64,000 nucleotides of DNA from Enoplolaimus lenunculus. Taxonomy: Eukaryota; Nematoda; Enoplea; Enoplida; Thoracostomopsidae. The notes beneath the pieces were generated by a model. The model made no database searches. It was not told where the DNA came from and worked only from the letters and a program-made list of their open reading frames with translations. The stretch lies in contig JASANG010000102.1 of NCBI GenBank assembly GCA_030248215.1, forward strand, positions 1 through 64,000, read 5' to 3'. Below are positions 1 to 12,181 of this stretch, piece by piece. The translations under genes were made by a program, and so were the position numbers. Within the stretch, counting starts at the first letter, position 1, and each line of letters starts with the position of its first letter.

Positions 1-2719
1 GTAGGCAGTAGTTCTTGTTGGAAATTTTAGCTTCCTTGGTGGCAGTGTCCATGTTTATGGATAAAATTTAGTAGTGTCGGATGCGGCTCTGACAATTGTG
101 ACCAGCCTCCGATCCCCCTTTTTAATTTTAGTGGCGCATACTCTAACATGAGAGGAACTTGGTGGTGTGAGTTGGATTTGCGAAGGGAATTCGATTTAAC
201 GACTATTCGGAGCAATTAGAGAGAGAGCTGATCCTCCAAGTTCCTCCCGTCGAATAGACTCATATATATTTTAAGATACTTGTTAAGGTACGTATTGAAT
301 GGGCGCCGCATTCATTTTGCGCGTTGGCTTGAGTGCTCAGACCTGATTCTATCTGTTCCGACCAGTTACGGTAACTGGGGTTGGACAACAGTAGGTTCTG
401 ACGCAGGGTGTGGGTTACCACTTCCCCATAGATTTCGAAAGGTACTAAATGGGACTCCGCAAAATTGCAGTATTTAACAGCTTTAGTTACTGTTTGGCAA
501 AGCCAATCAACTCTGAGCACTCACTTCAATTAGGAAATTCGGGAAATGTGCAACACGCTTATTGGATGAAGTATGAAGTCTTTTTTTGGACTAAACGTAT
601 TAAGCCCTAGCGAGGGTGTTGAAATTATCTAATTTGGTGCACATACTTTCCCGTAAATCCGTTGGGGAGAAGGCACAATGTGCCATGTGGGCGGGTTTTC
701 CAAAAGCAGGATTTTCGTTATTGGCAAAAAGGTATAGTTTCAAAGGGGTTATACACTTTTGCTAGAGCTGTTACTTTTATTCTGGGCTAAAGGTGTGGTT
801 TTAGCATGTTGTCGATACACCCAGTCGAAAGGTGCACGCTGTAATATGTGTAATCTTAGTCTCAAGTTGATTGTGAGATAGCCGTGGAACCGCAGTCGAC
901 CGCAACTGTTCCCCGGGTTATGTGAGTGTTCTTGTGCATCCCTTCCATCGAAGGTCGGGTTTCGAAATAGTGTGAGTAAGTGTTTCAGCTCAAGAAAAAT
1001 TTTCCCGGTAACTGAAGGAAAAACCGGTCATGGGAGGGTTAGGCGCCTTACATAAGATGCTGGGAGCTGGTCGAGTATAGGACCATGTGCTCAATTCGAG
1101 CAAATGGCGTCCGATTGAGGGTGGTGAACAAAGCTTAGATAGCACAATGGAAATTTTTCGTTGTGCCACAGAATTTGTGAATTTTGGGCTAAAAACCTTG
1201 GAGGGGCTCATTAGCGGACGCTCGACAAACTCCCAACAAGTTCACAATACGTACATAGCATAGTTAAAACAGAGGTATGTACGTACGATTACATTCAGAG
1301 TAATTATAGGCTGCCCAGAGTTTATTTAAGGAGGGCAGCCTGCTTGGTATAGTTGCAATAATCGATTAATATAGCTTAAAGTTTGGTGGGCGAAAGCCAT
1401 AGCTGCTTGAATTTTGCCTAAACCTGAAGCAGCTAGTTTTAGAATTACAGAGCACCGAATTTTAAAACACCAGTACATAGAGTAGGTGTGCGAAATACAG
1501 ACCTCTCGGAGTTTTGCCTAGTCGTGTGCGAGAGGTCCCCAAACTTAAATAGCTTAATTAAGTTTAAAAGTTATAAACCAAAACTTTAGGAGGACTGGTT
1601 GCAAGCACACAGTTGGACCAATAAGGTGGGGGGATGGTCTAGCGTTGGCTACTTGTCAAAATTGGTTGGGTAATTTAACAGTCTACAAATTTCCCGTGAG
1701 ACAAATTAATTAAAGAAATTCAATTGAGGTATAGAAATAATTCAAAACTAAAAAAAATCCACGGAGTAGCCCCCAAGTGTTACGGGTACGATCAAGGAGT
1801 ATCCCTGCGGCCGAATCCGAGATGATACTCTCACGGGTGTTCGTGGCCGTGGATCTGCCAAAGTAAGCTACTTGCCTAGAGGATGACGGTCCCCCGGCGT
1901 GATATCAGGTTTTGAGAGTCACAAAATCCCGATATCGTCGTACGCCTAAGCCTGCCTATGCTCTAAGCTCTAACGAACCCCCGAGTACGTGTAAGTAGGT
2001 GGCGCCAGTAACAATTTGCTTTTTCTCCGTGAATTTTAGTACAACTGTGTGCTCTCAACTTTTTCTCATGGTTAGGCTTAATGACACTCAGTCATGGGTA
2101 TGGCTTAACATTAGTCTTAGCCTTAGAAATTGGTTGGTTCAACCGGATTTTGTTTTACTTGGTCATAGACCGTTTTAATAGAAAGGCGGATCGATCCTAG
2201 CCTTTGAGGTTTTTAATTGATTTTCTTGCCACTGATTCGAACCAGGGCTATTTATTCATTTTTTCTGAGACTCTGTTAGTCGTGCAATTTTCATAATCAT
2301 TCGAAAGCTCGAGTCTCTCTTAGCCCTGTGGTCAATTTCAATTTTTAGCCATGGCTCTCAGGCCAGGAATCTGTTTAGCGCTCTGGGTTCAGGATTGAAC
2401 AAAGTTTAAAGTTTTGGTTTAATATGAGTTTGTACACTTTATACAAGCATAACGAGACTGTAGGAAAATACCTTAAACTTAAATGTCTAGCCGTTTGTTT
2501 ACTTGCACGCCCTGGTTTATAATTAGCGACTGTGCCTTATAGTAAAGCGCTTATAGTATTAATTGCTAAATGAAAGTATATTTTATACTGCAGTGCTGCA
2601 ACTCGACTGCTCCGGACAGAATTTTAGCCAGAAAGGGCGCCCTACGTGGTTGACCACTCTACCGCTAATTACTGTAGCATGAGGTTACGAATCTCTCTCT
2701 ATAGTGTGATCTATGTGCA

Positions 2720-2862
2720 AATGATGGTGAGCTGGGTTTATCCATATGCAATTCTTCAGACGGGCGCAGATTACCCCGGAAGTTAGACACACTTGCTCAG
2801 TTAGGCCTGGGTTCAAAATTCTAACTCATTGCATGGGCGTCCCAGACAAGCTCACCATCATT
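2720..2862. repeat. Short fold-back with 14-bp perfect inverted ends
   Basis: The 14 bases at 2720-2733 (AATGATGGTGAGCT) return as an exact reverse complement at 2849-2862. The 143-bp unit would fold into a hairpin with a large loop. Just inside the right arm is a stretch like a tRNA B box (GGGTTCAAAATTCT), so a tRNA-related or MITE-like origin is possible. No target-site duplication was seen. Confidence 0.5.
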
Positions 2863-3639
2863 ACTTTAATAGGTCACCACAAACTGCACGTTCACCTTAA
2901 GATCCTATAAAGGTGTTAAGGGGGGTTGATGTACTACCAGAACCCTGCCATGTGCGTACTCAAAATTTAAGCGGTTTCTTGAGATACTTTGTTTAGATAT
3001 ATTCCTTAACACTGTGTCTGTTTCCGAGGGCACTACATTTTCCCTAGACTTGAGCGTGATTTTTCACAGGCTGCACATTCAGCAGTTTGATTGTCAACTG
3101 GTCGAGACCTGTTAATTACTTAGTTCACTGGGGCCTGGCTAGAATCGCCCAAAATCACGGGGTACACATAAGTTTTCCATAACGATAGGGCCTTAGCTCT
3201 TTTGTTTGTCATATCCTAGATGCTTAGCATCAGGCTGTATTGGCCTCCCTACCGTGCTGACAATCAATCCTGCGAGTGTTTTTGTTAATAAAAGTTGTGC
3301 CTATTTTTCTGCATTCATTGTCTAAAAGGCACCTCCTTGCAGGTTTTCTTGATTTATAATCTTCCCCCCTAAAATTTGCACCAAAAATCTTACACCAGCG
3401 TTGTCGCCAACGACAGGCAAAATTTTAGCCCAAAAGTTTACCCACACCCCCTTTGTGTAGCCAGAAAATTCTAACCGGGCCCCCCTTAAAATTCTTACAA
3501 AATTTTACCCCTGCGCGAAACGCGCATAACCCCCCCTTGCATCAGCGCCCCGAAACTCTCGTGCACACTAAGTCGCCTCCGTGTGCAGAGAGATCGGTTT
3601 GCTGTCGCGGCTCGAGCACGCGAACAAAAACCGAAAATT

Positions 3640-3830
3640 TTAAAACTGAACTGAATGTTCAGCCTGCGCAGCGTCCTTTTATACTGCCTGAGCCCCGAAA
3701 TTTGGCCAATCAGCACGCCCCAGAAACAGACATCATAATTTTATCTTATTGGACAGAAATCGCACCGTATCAACTAACCAATGAGACGTGAGCGTTTGAT
3801 AACTTCACAAAAGCCTGTGATTGGTTGCAG
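3640..3830 (-). promoter_or_regulatory. Minus-strand core promoter with TATA box and four CCAAT boxes
   Basis: Reading leftwards, a canonical TATA box (TATAAAAGG, 3675-3683) is followed about 25-30 bases later by an initiator-like TTCAGTTCAGT (about 3647-3657). Upstream on the same strand are four CCAAT/ATTGG boxes starting at 3706, 3748, 3778 and 3820, spaced 42, 30 and 42 bases, close to whole helical turns. This is the classic layout of an NF-Y-dependent promoter. No protein gene is recognisable downstream (1-3640), so it could serve a non-coding transcript, a lost gene, or be the U3 part of an old LTR; a primer-site-like TTGGCGACAACGCTGG on the minus strand at about 3395-3412 would fit the last option. 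Confidence 0.4.
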
Positions 3831-4734
3831 CGCCTAACACACAATTTCCAAGTGAGAAGTTATAAGGGGACTAATGTGGGTTACCCCCGCTCAAGGTCTG
3901 GGTTCAAAACTACGACACGGTGCGGAGCAAAAAGTTTACAGCAAAATTTTACTCTCGCATTCCCTCCTTTTTTAGAGCATGACCTCCACGTGCAGCTTTA
4001 GCTGCCGGGCCCTCCCTTAATACCTAACATTCTCTCCTTACAGAGTCTAACTGTTATACAAACATTTAAAACGGGGTAAAACCTTTCAGTGTAAAACGAT
4101 AAGTCGAACTGTAGGGGTGTAAAGACCACAAGATACAAAAACGAACAGGGCGGCACAGTATATACATATGAAATGGTGAAAACACAAGGCAAACTAATAA
4201 AACAGTATCAAAAAAAAATACCCAAGGCTCCATACAAATGCATAAACACAAAATCAAAAGCCCAAGGTTCCTACATGTAAATGGCCCGGCACAATTTTGT
4301 TTGCTCCCCATGAAAGCTTTGTCAGTCACAATGGGCCGGTTTACACGTAATTTTACCTAAGTCGTTTTCATGCGTCTCCAGTAAAATTTCTTTGACGTGC
4401 GTAGACCCTAGACCGCGCCAGAAGGGTTACTTAGTCTAATAACGACTCATGCTCATACAATTGGTAGTTTTAAACAGCTTTAACTAGATGAGTAGTTGTT
4501 TTAGGACGGTTCTCAAAGTGGTTCCTATCCCATACGAGATATTCCAGTAAGAAGGTAACGGTTCTGAACGCAGGAAACCAGAAAGCTTATTTGCCTGGTC
4601 GCTAAGACCCCTTCTTTCAAGTGTAGACGTGCAAAGTTCCGAAATGCCGACAGGCCAGGTCTCGTTAAACATCAGTCAGCGGATTCTAATCGGGGTAGCT
4701 TTACTACCCGAAACAAGACGATAAACTGAATGGT

Positions 4735-5790
4735 TCCAAATTTAATGCTATTCCCCGGTAAACTGAAAATCGCGACTCCCAAAACTCACTGGTCAAGTGC
4801 TAAAAACAGAAAATTTTCATAATCTCAGTCGGCCATAACTTTTCAAATATTCATCTGTTGACCGTGTTAGGGGTGTTTTTATGACCCATGGCAATGAGAG
4901 AAATTGAACGGTTCCACTTTTGAAACTGGGTCTTGGAAAAGTGGAAATCGCGTTTTTCGGGGGTCCGATCCGTAAAGTGTGTATATGTAAAATCCTAAAA
5001 ACCATTGATTGACCATAGCTCCCTAAGTATTGGTTTGCGAGCAGGGTTAGGGGTGGTTTTCTTAACCAGCTCGACGAGCTGAATCGAACGATACCAATTT
5101 TAGCACCCAATCCCAGAAAAGTGAAAATTGCATTTTTGGACCCGGGATCCGTAAAGCGTACACACGTTGAATCCCGAAAACTTCAGGGGCCCATAACTTT
5201 CGAACTATTGGTTTCCGGATAAGGTTCGGGGTGGTTTTCTCGATCAGCTCGGCGAGCTGAGTCGAATGATATTAATTTGAACATCCGATTCCGGAAAAGT
5301 GAAAATTGCATTTTTGGGGGCCGGGCCTCCGGACGCACACGCACAAAATCTTGAAGTTTAAAAATGTCTATAACTTTTGACTACCGCATTGCGGGCCATA
5401 ATTGGGGTGATTTTCTTAGTCGGCACGATGCAGGGAAATTGCCTAATGTCAGCCTACGTGCTATATTCCGTAAAATAACAGTCAAAATTTCCTAAAAACC
5501 CAACTCGCGACGAATACTCATAACCTACATTCCCGCTAATTTTAGACGTTCGTTCACTGTGCAGGTTCGGAGTGGCTTTCTCTGCCAAAACAGAAGGCCA
5601 AGACAACAGGTACTAAATACAGAATCCCAGGAAGCCCAAAAATGAAAAGAAATTTCAAAATTTAAGTGTCAAGAAATTCAAAATTCTCGCAAGATCCTGG
5701 TTTTCGACCTAAAACGGCAGCCGGGACGGCTTACTCGGCCAACCCGGTGTGCCGAACCCAAGAGCGCCAGCTCCGCACCTGAAATTTGGA
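4735..5790. repeat. Decayed tandem repeat, unit about 180 bp, five to six copies
   Basis: A unit containing CCATAACTTTTGAACTATTGG, then GGTTAGGGGTGGTTTTCT, then GACCAGCTCGACGAGCTGA recurs with its first motif at about 4831, 5010, 5191, 5371 and 5520. Copies are diverged and the last ones fade into surrounding sequence. On the minus strand 4817-5110 stays open as a repeated-looking 97-codon frame, which is a by-product of the repeat. It ends close to the TTAA where the piggyBac element inserted. Confidence 0.7.
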
Positions 5791-5866
5791 AATAACATTC
5801 CAGTCGCCCTAAAACTCAGCTTTCCTAAAAACAATAAACCACCGCTCTACTCAACTTCCCTCTTAA

Positions 5867-7742
5867 CCCTCAACGGCCCGGCAAAATTTTCACCTTAATC
5901 AGCCCAACGGTCTACATATGTAGACAACACAACTAGCGTTAGTTTTGGCTTATCTCAGGGTGCTCTCCTCCTTTAACTGGCTAGCAGTAGACTAGTTCGT
6001 GGATTCCACCCGCTCCCCGTCCAGCCTCCCACGCGGCGCGTGTCCAGTTAAGCACAGTCGTTGCACGTTATGGTGCGATCATGTGGTCCTTGCACACTCG
6101 TTTTCCACATGACGACAGCTCATCTCGTAGATTTCGCAACTTTACCTGACATTTGGTCGGTTTACCAGATGTAGAAGGTTCGTTTCGCTTTTAGGCAGCC
6201 CGTAAGCCATAAATGAATCCTTTGATTTTGCGTAAATTTTTTCACTACTGTACGTTTGGTCATATTGTCTTGCGCTATTTTCGCTACTTTTTTCATGAAA
6301 ACATTGCGTGACTTTTGATATCCGTTCAGTTTCATGACAATGAATGCGTTATCAACGCAATATCAATCATATTGAAAACGCAGACTAGAGGATAACGATT
6401 CGTTTTGCGTTTCAGGTAAAATCATCAGCAAGTCCATTACATCAACCCCGCCTTTTCCCAAATTATAATCCAAGATAACTGCTGGTTTTTTGTCCTCTCT
6501 GCTGTGCAAACTTCGTTTTTCACATGAACTGAACTTAGTAATAGCACATTTTTATTTTTCTTTGGACAATAACGCCAACATTATGCGTTATTTTCCATAA
6601 AATCGGGTGCTATAGCCTCTTGTTCTTTTGTTTAGCAGGTCCCCGGATGTACGCTCGCCCCGGTGCATATCCTCTCCCTAAGCTGTTCATCTACTGTAAG
6701 TGATTCGGACGGTATATAATGAGACGTAAGTTGGACTGAAATAGGTCCCAAACATCTCGTATAGCAGCCATTTTGTCACTTTTTTCCTCCCGGCGAGTCA
6801 GTTTGTTGTCGAATGTTACATTTTCCAGCAACTGTTTCATTCTGTTTTTTGACAGCGCGCAGCGGTAAAAGGGCCTGCTGTCGTTTTTGGTGAATAGTGA
6901 AGCCACTGGAGACATGTTATCGCGATCTGCACCAGCTCTGATTACCACCCCAAGCCAAGCTTTCAGCTCGCACATTGGTAGCGTCGAAAAATTGCGCGCC
7001 CGCAGTCGCCTACTAGTGAGTCGCTGAATTGTATGTAAAATGGGCTCGTTTATATAGTGATAAAATGCTTGTGACTCTGTTGTAGGGTTTACTGCAGTGC
7101 CTTCGCGAAACCGAATTATATTTCTAGCTAACACACGGACAGGCGGTGTTGTAGAATGCCACTCAACACCCGTCGCTGACAAAAACACATTACTTCCACT
7201 AGAAGTCTCGTCCATATCGCTCAACTCACTACTAGATGCGTCCGATTGTTTTTGTAATTCACCATCACTATCTTGCTCATAACTAGCAGCCTCTTCACTA
7301 CTGCATTGACCTAACTCAACTGATTCTGAGTCGTCATTTGAACTATTGTCGTCCGGTTTGTCATCTTCTGTCTCTGAATCACTTGGTTCTAATACACGTC
7401 GTACGACCTCAGTCAAAGATAATTTATGCAAACCTGACATTTCCCTGACTTTACCTCACCATACAAAACCGTGTGTAAGAACAAAACGTTCCAATTCTTG
7501 TCAAAACTCAAACTATGATCAAATCAACATCTGTCTACATATGTAGACGGTCGGGTTATATAGGTATATGACTCACTGTACAGCAAACTTTTGTTCCCAC
7601 AATGCTATAAGTTTTTTATACTACTATAACAGAATAATTATCGATGGAAATTAAACAATAGATTCTTAACTATAGCACCTGCCGAACAATCAATTGTCGA
7701 ACTGGTTATGTCTACATATGTAGACTGTCGGGCCATTGAGGG
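5867..7742 (-). mobile_element. piggyBac-type DNA transposon, internally deleted
   Basis: The element is bounded by TTAA on both sides (5863-5866 and 7743-7746), the piggyBac target duplication. Its ends are near-perfect inverted repeats: CCCTCAACGGCCCG on the left and the complement of CCCTCAATGGCCCG on the right. A 16-bp palindrome GTCTACATATGTAGAC occurs near the left end (5910-5925) and twice near the right end (7533-7548, 7710-7725), a likely subterminal transposase site. It carries a broken transposase on the minus strand. At 1.88 kb it is shorter than autonomous piggyBacs. The cleanly preserved ends and TTAA suggest a fairly recent insertion into the GC-rich block. Confidence 0.92.
6691..7440 (-). 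pseudogene. piggyBac transposase, N-terminal part
   Basis: This 249-codon frame has the family's acidic, Ser/Asp-rich N-terminus (DSETEDDKPDDNSSNDD), then the start of the transposase domain (RNIIRFREGTAVNPTTESQAF, and LKAWLGVVIRAG). It stops right after NLRLIIYRPN, just where the family normally enters the first catalytic Asp (VDEQ) motif. Further left on the same strand a C-terminal piece survives: DYNLGKGGVDVMDLL at about 6424-6490, with the third catalytic Asp region, and a Cys/His-rich tail (C-x13-C-x4-C-x2-H) at about 6079-6150. The catalytic core between them is deleted, so the protein cannot be active. Family assignment is firm. Confidence 0.9.
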
Positions 7743-7746
7743 TTAA

Positions 7747-8900
7747 AAGTCCCATCAAGCCTTCGTAAGCATAAATTCCTAATGCCCCCTTTCGCGCATC
7801 CTGAGACCAAAAGCACAACTACCCCCCAATCCTAAACTAACTATCCCCCTTAAGCTGAGGCGAGGCGTTGCTTAACTTAAAATTCAAAATTTTGAAAAAT
7901 TCAAAACTACTTAAAACCTTTTCTTTTCTCCCCTTACGACGCGTACAGCGTCTCCTTCGAACTGAAAACTCTCCTATCAATTTCTGCGGCAATCACTGCA
8001 GTTTCTGCTATGTTGGGGGCTTTGAAAACAGCCGCGTGCACCCTTCAGCGTTTCTTACAAGACTCTCGACGCAGCAAAGATTACTCGAAACGAAAGTTTC
8101 ATCATACGCTTCCAGCTACAAGGGGTGTTAGTCGGGAGGGGCGTTTGTGTTTGAAAATGGGCGAATGTCGAACAACCTAGAGAAATCCGGAACAGCCTCA
8201 TAAATAATCACTCACACTCAGTCATCCCTTACCGCTCAGACCCTATAGCTCCCTTTCTAACCCTCAGGAAATCAACCCCCAATACCTATACTGAGCTACC
8301 ACGGTGTGTAAACACGTAGATATATAGTCAAGCCTACGTAGTACAAACACAGTGTGCAAATGCGTATATACAGTCAGTTCTGTACAAGCGAGTAACTCTA
8401 GTCAGGTTCCGGTGAGCATAGGGGCGAGACTCAAATTTTTAGATGGAACCGAGTCTAGGTAAACTTAAACCTAAGCCAGTCCTTCCGGAACCCGAAATTC
8501 CCGAAATTCAGACCGCGATTTCCCTTTCCCGAATACATCGCCCAAATCGCCCCTCCCGTGTTATCTTGAAATTCATAGGCGGCTACGTTCAATCCTTTTA
8601 GATTCGACTCCCTACATAGGAAATCTCCGAGTAATTCGGCTGTCCGGTGGAAATACCAGTACATACAGTGCAAATACATTTCTAGTCATTCGAATCTAAT
8701 CTTTAAAGCGTGCAATCGGTTTCGGCTTGTCGAAATTTAAGTACTCGTCAGGAAGAAACGGAAATTGCTGTACGCTAATCATACGATATCTAGTCAAATC
8801 AATGCATGCAGCCAATTCTAGTCAATTTTTCCTTAATTCGGCATCTAGTCATTGAAATGGGAGAGACAAAATTTTAGGGTTGTGCCAGCACCAGATGATC
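7747..8900. other. Right-hand continuation of the GC-rich block
   Basis: Base composition resembles 1-5862, and it is probably the same sequence split by the piggyBac insertion. Open frames (for example 7868-8131 and 8455-8679) are short and unrecognisable. A dyad TATATATATGTATATA lies near 8911, about where composition drops to the AT-rich level of the rest of the window. Confidence 0.4.
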
Positions 8901-10600
8901 CTATACATATATATATGTATATAAAACGCTTACAAGACGCCAAGCAGAAAATAACAAATGTACAACAACGAATATGTAACAGCGATTATACATACAGATA
9001 TGATCCCTAGGATTTTCCCTTAATTAGTTATTAAGGCCCGTCAAGTTTCCGTGGGTTTTTAACAGCTTTTACACACTTATGCAATGGGTACGGTATAAAT
9101 AATTCCAATTGTTGCTCCCAAATTACCCATTTGAAACACGGCCGTATGAAGAAAAAGGGGTCGGAATTAACTCAGAAACAGGTCAAAAGTACCCAACGAG
9201 CAAGCTGAGCTCCTACGTTCCGCAGGCCAGTACCAAAAATATGAGAGTCCCTTAAATTATAACACCAGACCGGTAAGTATACTCGCGGGACAAAACAATA
9301 TCTAACAACAAACTGAAGAAACAACTATGCCAGCCAAGAACATTGTGTGGGGTAACACTTTTCAGATGTTACTGGCGGTACCCCTCCCGTAGCCAAGCAC
9401 GACCCGAGCTGAAAGAGTGGCCCGTATTGTTTACGATATTCATGTAAAGTTAAGGGGACGCAACAAAAAGGATTGTCGTGTGAGCGTGCCTGGCTGTCAT
9501 CATCAAACAATCATACTTGAAAGACACGATACAAAAAACAAAAGAATAGCATTAACAACCACAGCAAAATACTAACAATGACACTAATAAGAAAAAAATA
9601 ATAATAATGACAACCATAATTTTATACAATGGCTGAGTTTGGATGGGTGTTCAAGAGGGAATAGTGTCCCTGACAATATTGTGCAGGATGTAGTAATTTA
9701 TGCGCACGAATAATATAACAAAAAGCCAAATAATTTAGCTGTAATTGATTTTGAATATTAAAGTAGTTTCTATTTTTCTGTTTCTGGTGAAAGTTCTGCC
9801 TAAATATATTCCTATGTGCAAATAATTCAGACTATAAATTTTTGTTTCATGTGAGATTTTACACGACAGTCAGGCTGGTTTACCACAACCTAGCAGACGT
9901 TTTCAAACATGTCATATGATACTTACCTACAATATTTCGAATATCATATTATATTGCAGTACAAACAGTGGATGTCACATTAAGATAGCAGACTATTCAA
10001 ATTTTTTGGATTTGACAGCGGATTTTTACGTGTAGACAAAATGTTACCCGCTATTGTAATAGGAACAAAACGTGTTCCAGGCTGCCCCAGTTATAACGTG
10101 AACGCCGCAAAAAATAAATACGTGTTTCATGTCAGTGTAGTTATATAGCGTTATTTTGGGGGCGCAGTGTTAAACGTGTCTAGCACTTCTCGCCGGCATT
10201 ACAAATAGATTACTTTTCGACTCGGCTAACTATATGCAAAAAATATGCTGAGTTTGCGATTTTGCCAGTCACTGGTTAGGAGCTGGACGCTCGAGCCCGA
10301 GTAGGCTCTCGCGTCTTGTGGAGATTTTGCACTGAGCATATATGTTATAAATGTTAAACACTGATGACAGTGTGTGTATTGCTCGTACATTATTGTATTT
10401 AGTTGTTCATTGTATACTCTATGATTGAAAGGGTTAAGCAAAACTAATGATTTAACAGCTTGTATCTGGTAAATGTTTTTCCTAATCACATTAAATATTT
10501 CAATGCAAAGTACATTCGACTCGAAGCGTCTTGAAGAGAGATTAACAATCGTATCTAGGTGATGCAAAAAGTTTATAAAACATATTCGTATCTATACTGC
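8901..10600. other. Gene-free AT-rich interval
   Basis: I see no supported gene, RNA gene or complete repeat here. Short open frames (9325-9510 and 10226-10567, both minus) have no recognisable motif and no convincing splice context. Confidence 0.4.
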
Positions 10601-10629
10601 AAATGCACAGTGAAAATATGTCGACCGGC

Positions 10630-10930
10630 AACAACATAAGCAAGTATTACCTTCACTCTATCTTCATTCATTGTACTACTCTGATCAAAATCGTATTTTG
10701 CAGAAAAGTACGACAGTCTACCAACTTCACTGCGAGCATCATCGTAACCATCTAAAATACCATGCAGTACATCAAAAGTAACACCAGGTTACGACATTGA
10801 CTCCCGTAATCTTTTAATGGAATTTTCGCCACTTTGGGTATGTTATACGTACAAATAATTTTTTGTTTCAATAACAGTCTTGCCAAATTTTTTCTTAATA
10901 AAACAGTCGAAGTAAACAGATCCACGAACT
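10630..10930 (-). pseudogene. Possible decayed coding sequence, unrecognised
   Basis: On the minus strand several neighbouring stretches look like protein but not in one frame: YFDCFIKKKFGKTVIETKNY (about 10860-10925), ENSIKRLRESMS (about 10795-10830) and LHGILDGYDDARSEVGRLSY followed by an acidic tail (about 10655-10775). Codon choice is sensible and the runs are adjacent, which suggests a dead gene or old transposase, or exons with tiny introns. I do not recognise the family. A hAT-like element begins just to the right (10976). Confidence 0.2.
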
Positions 10931-10975
10931 GACCCTTATTTGGTGAGGTAGAAGCGAAACACCAACTGAAAAGTA

Positions 10976-11726
10976 GAGATGGGAGTCTCAATGTCAGTCT
11001 CAGTCAGTCTCAAGCCTTAAAAATTCCTGAGACTCGCGTGGTCTCACTCCAAGTCTCAGTTGACGTCAACCAGGAGTGCCAGTTGTGGCAAATTGTTTTA
11101 ATATTTATTATTGTTATAAGAAAATTTTATGCTATTTTATAACATTGTTATGTGTTTGACCGAAGTAAATTTAATAGTTGTGTATTTTAGAGCATGCTAC
11201 ATGGTTGGGTATTAGTAGCGCGATATTGCGTAAAACCTAAATCCGTGTTAGTAAGTAGGGAAATTTTGAGCATGCAAAATGCAACAGATGGGAACTGTAG
11301 TGAACCTATATAGTAAACTGGCTGGTGAATGTTCAAACATCATCATGTCTACGATATTGATCGCAAGTTTGGTATGCAAATTTTGCGATATTAAGCCAGC
11401 CGGCATCACTTATATGATTCTGCCACAGTGTAATTTTTTGTGCGATATAAAATCAGTCTGCTTTGCTGATATGTGATTGTTGTCAATGTTGCGCCACATA
11501 AATGAATACGCTTACCAAATTTACGCTATTTTTTCAAACTTATATTATTAATGTTTTTAGCGGAATAGGACCCTCAACATTTGTGATTTAGGATTTTTTT
11601 AGAATATTTCGGTATTGTGTCAAAAAAATTTCTGAAACTCTCAAAAAAGTCTCAGTTCTCAGGTTCAAACAATTTGCGCCTGTCTCAGTCTTGGTCTCAA
11701 TTTCTTCATGGAGACTCCCATCCCAG
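10976..11726. mobile_element. hAT-like non-autonomous element (GATGGGAGTCTC ends)
   Basis: Inverted ends GAGATGGGAGTCTCAATG at the left (about 10977) and the complement of GGGATGGGAGTCTCCATG at the right (about 11708-11726) bound a 750-bp AT-rich body. Runs of AGTCTCAGTCTCAG lie next to both ends and are themselves inverted. Flanks CTGAAAAG and CTGATAGT share five of eight bases, compatible with an eroded 8-bp hAT duplication. No coding capacity was seen. Confidence 0.6.
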
Positions 11727-12181
11727 CTGATAGTTTGATTATCAACCGAAAACGTTAAAAAATAAAATAATGCAATGAACTAAACAAGTTTTGGGTTTCA
11801 TATAAATACCTAAAAAATTAACTCAGTAGTAGAGTTGATCTGAAGTAACATATATTTTAGGAAAGCTCGCCTTGGGAAAGCTCGACCCTAATACACGCAC
11901 GTTGTACGTATAGCAAACAACGTTGAAACTTGAACCTGATAGTCTTTCCCACAAAACTTGCATTTCGTGCAATCGTGAATTCATTTCAAATAAACTTATT
12001 TATTACAATACATATAATACGCACGTACCATCATCGCTTTCAGAAGATTCACTCTGCATGTAATGCAAACGAACTCCATGTAGCTCAAACCAATCAGGAT
12101 GCTTTAATCTAATCATTATACCGCTAATACTGGAGTTATAGCTGCCATACTAATAATTACATGCACCTGAGTTGAGGGAAA

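Larger units (their letters stand above)
1..5862. other. GC-rich block without recognisable host gene
   Basis: I find no convincing coding exon in this stretch; open frames are short, mutually overlapping and match nothing I know. By eye it is clearly more GC-rich than the rest of the window, and short AT cores of the form AAAATTTTA recur every few hundred bases. It holds a short fold-back (2720-2862), a promoter-like cluster (3640-3830) and a decayed tandem repeat (about 4735-5790). A 12-bp inverted pair (330-341 and 512-523) sits near the left end. It may be the remains of one large repeat or element that continues to about 8900 on the other side of the piggyBac insertion, but I could not identify it. 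Confidence 0.5.

Noticed and set aside
1998-2020. GGTGGCGCCAGTAACA as a retroviral primer-binding site
   Set aside because: No flanking long terminal repeats or coding remains were found around it.
3453-3791. 112-codon plus-strand frame and a 73-codon frame opposite it
   Set aside because: No motif or splice context; the region is better explained as a promoter with CCAAT and TATA boxes.
10226-10567. 113-codon minus-strand frame
   Set aside because: No recognisable motif, no signal of conservation by eye, no neighbouring exons; expected by chance in AT-rich DNA at this length is plausible.
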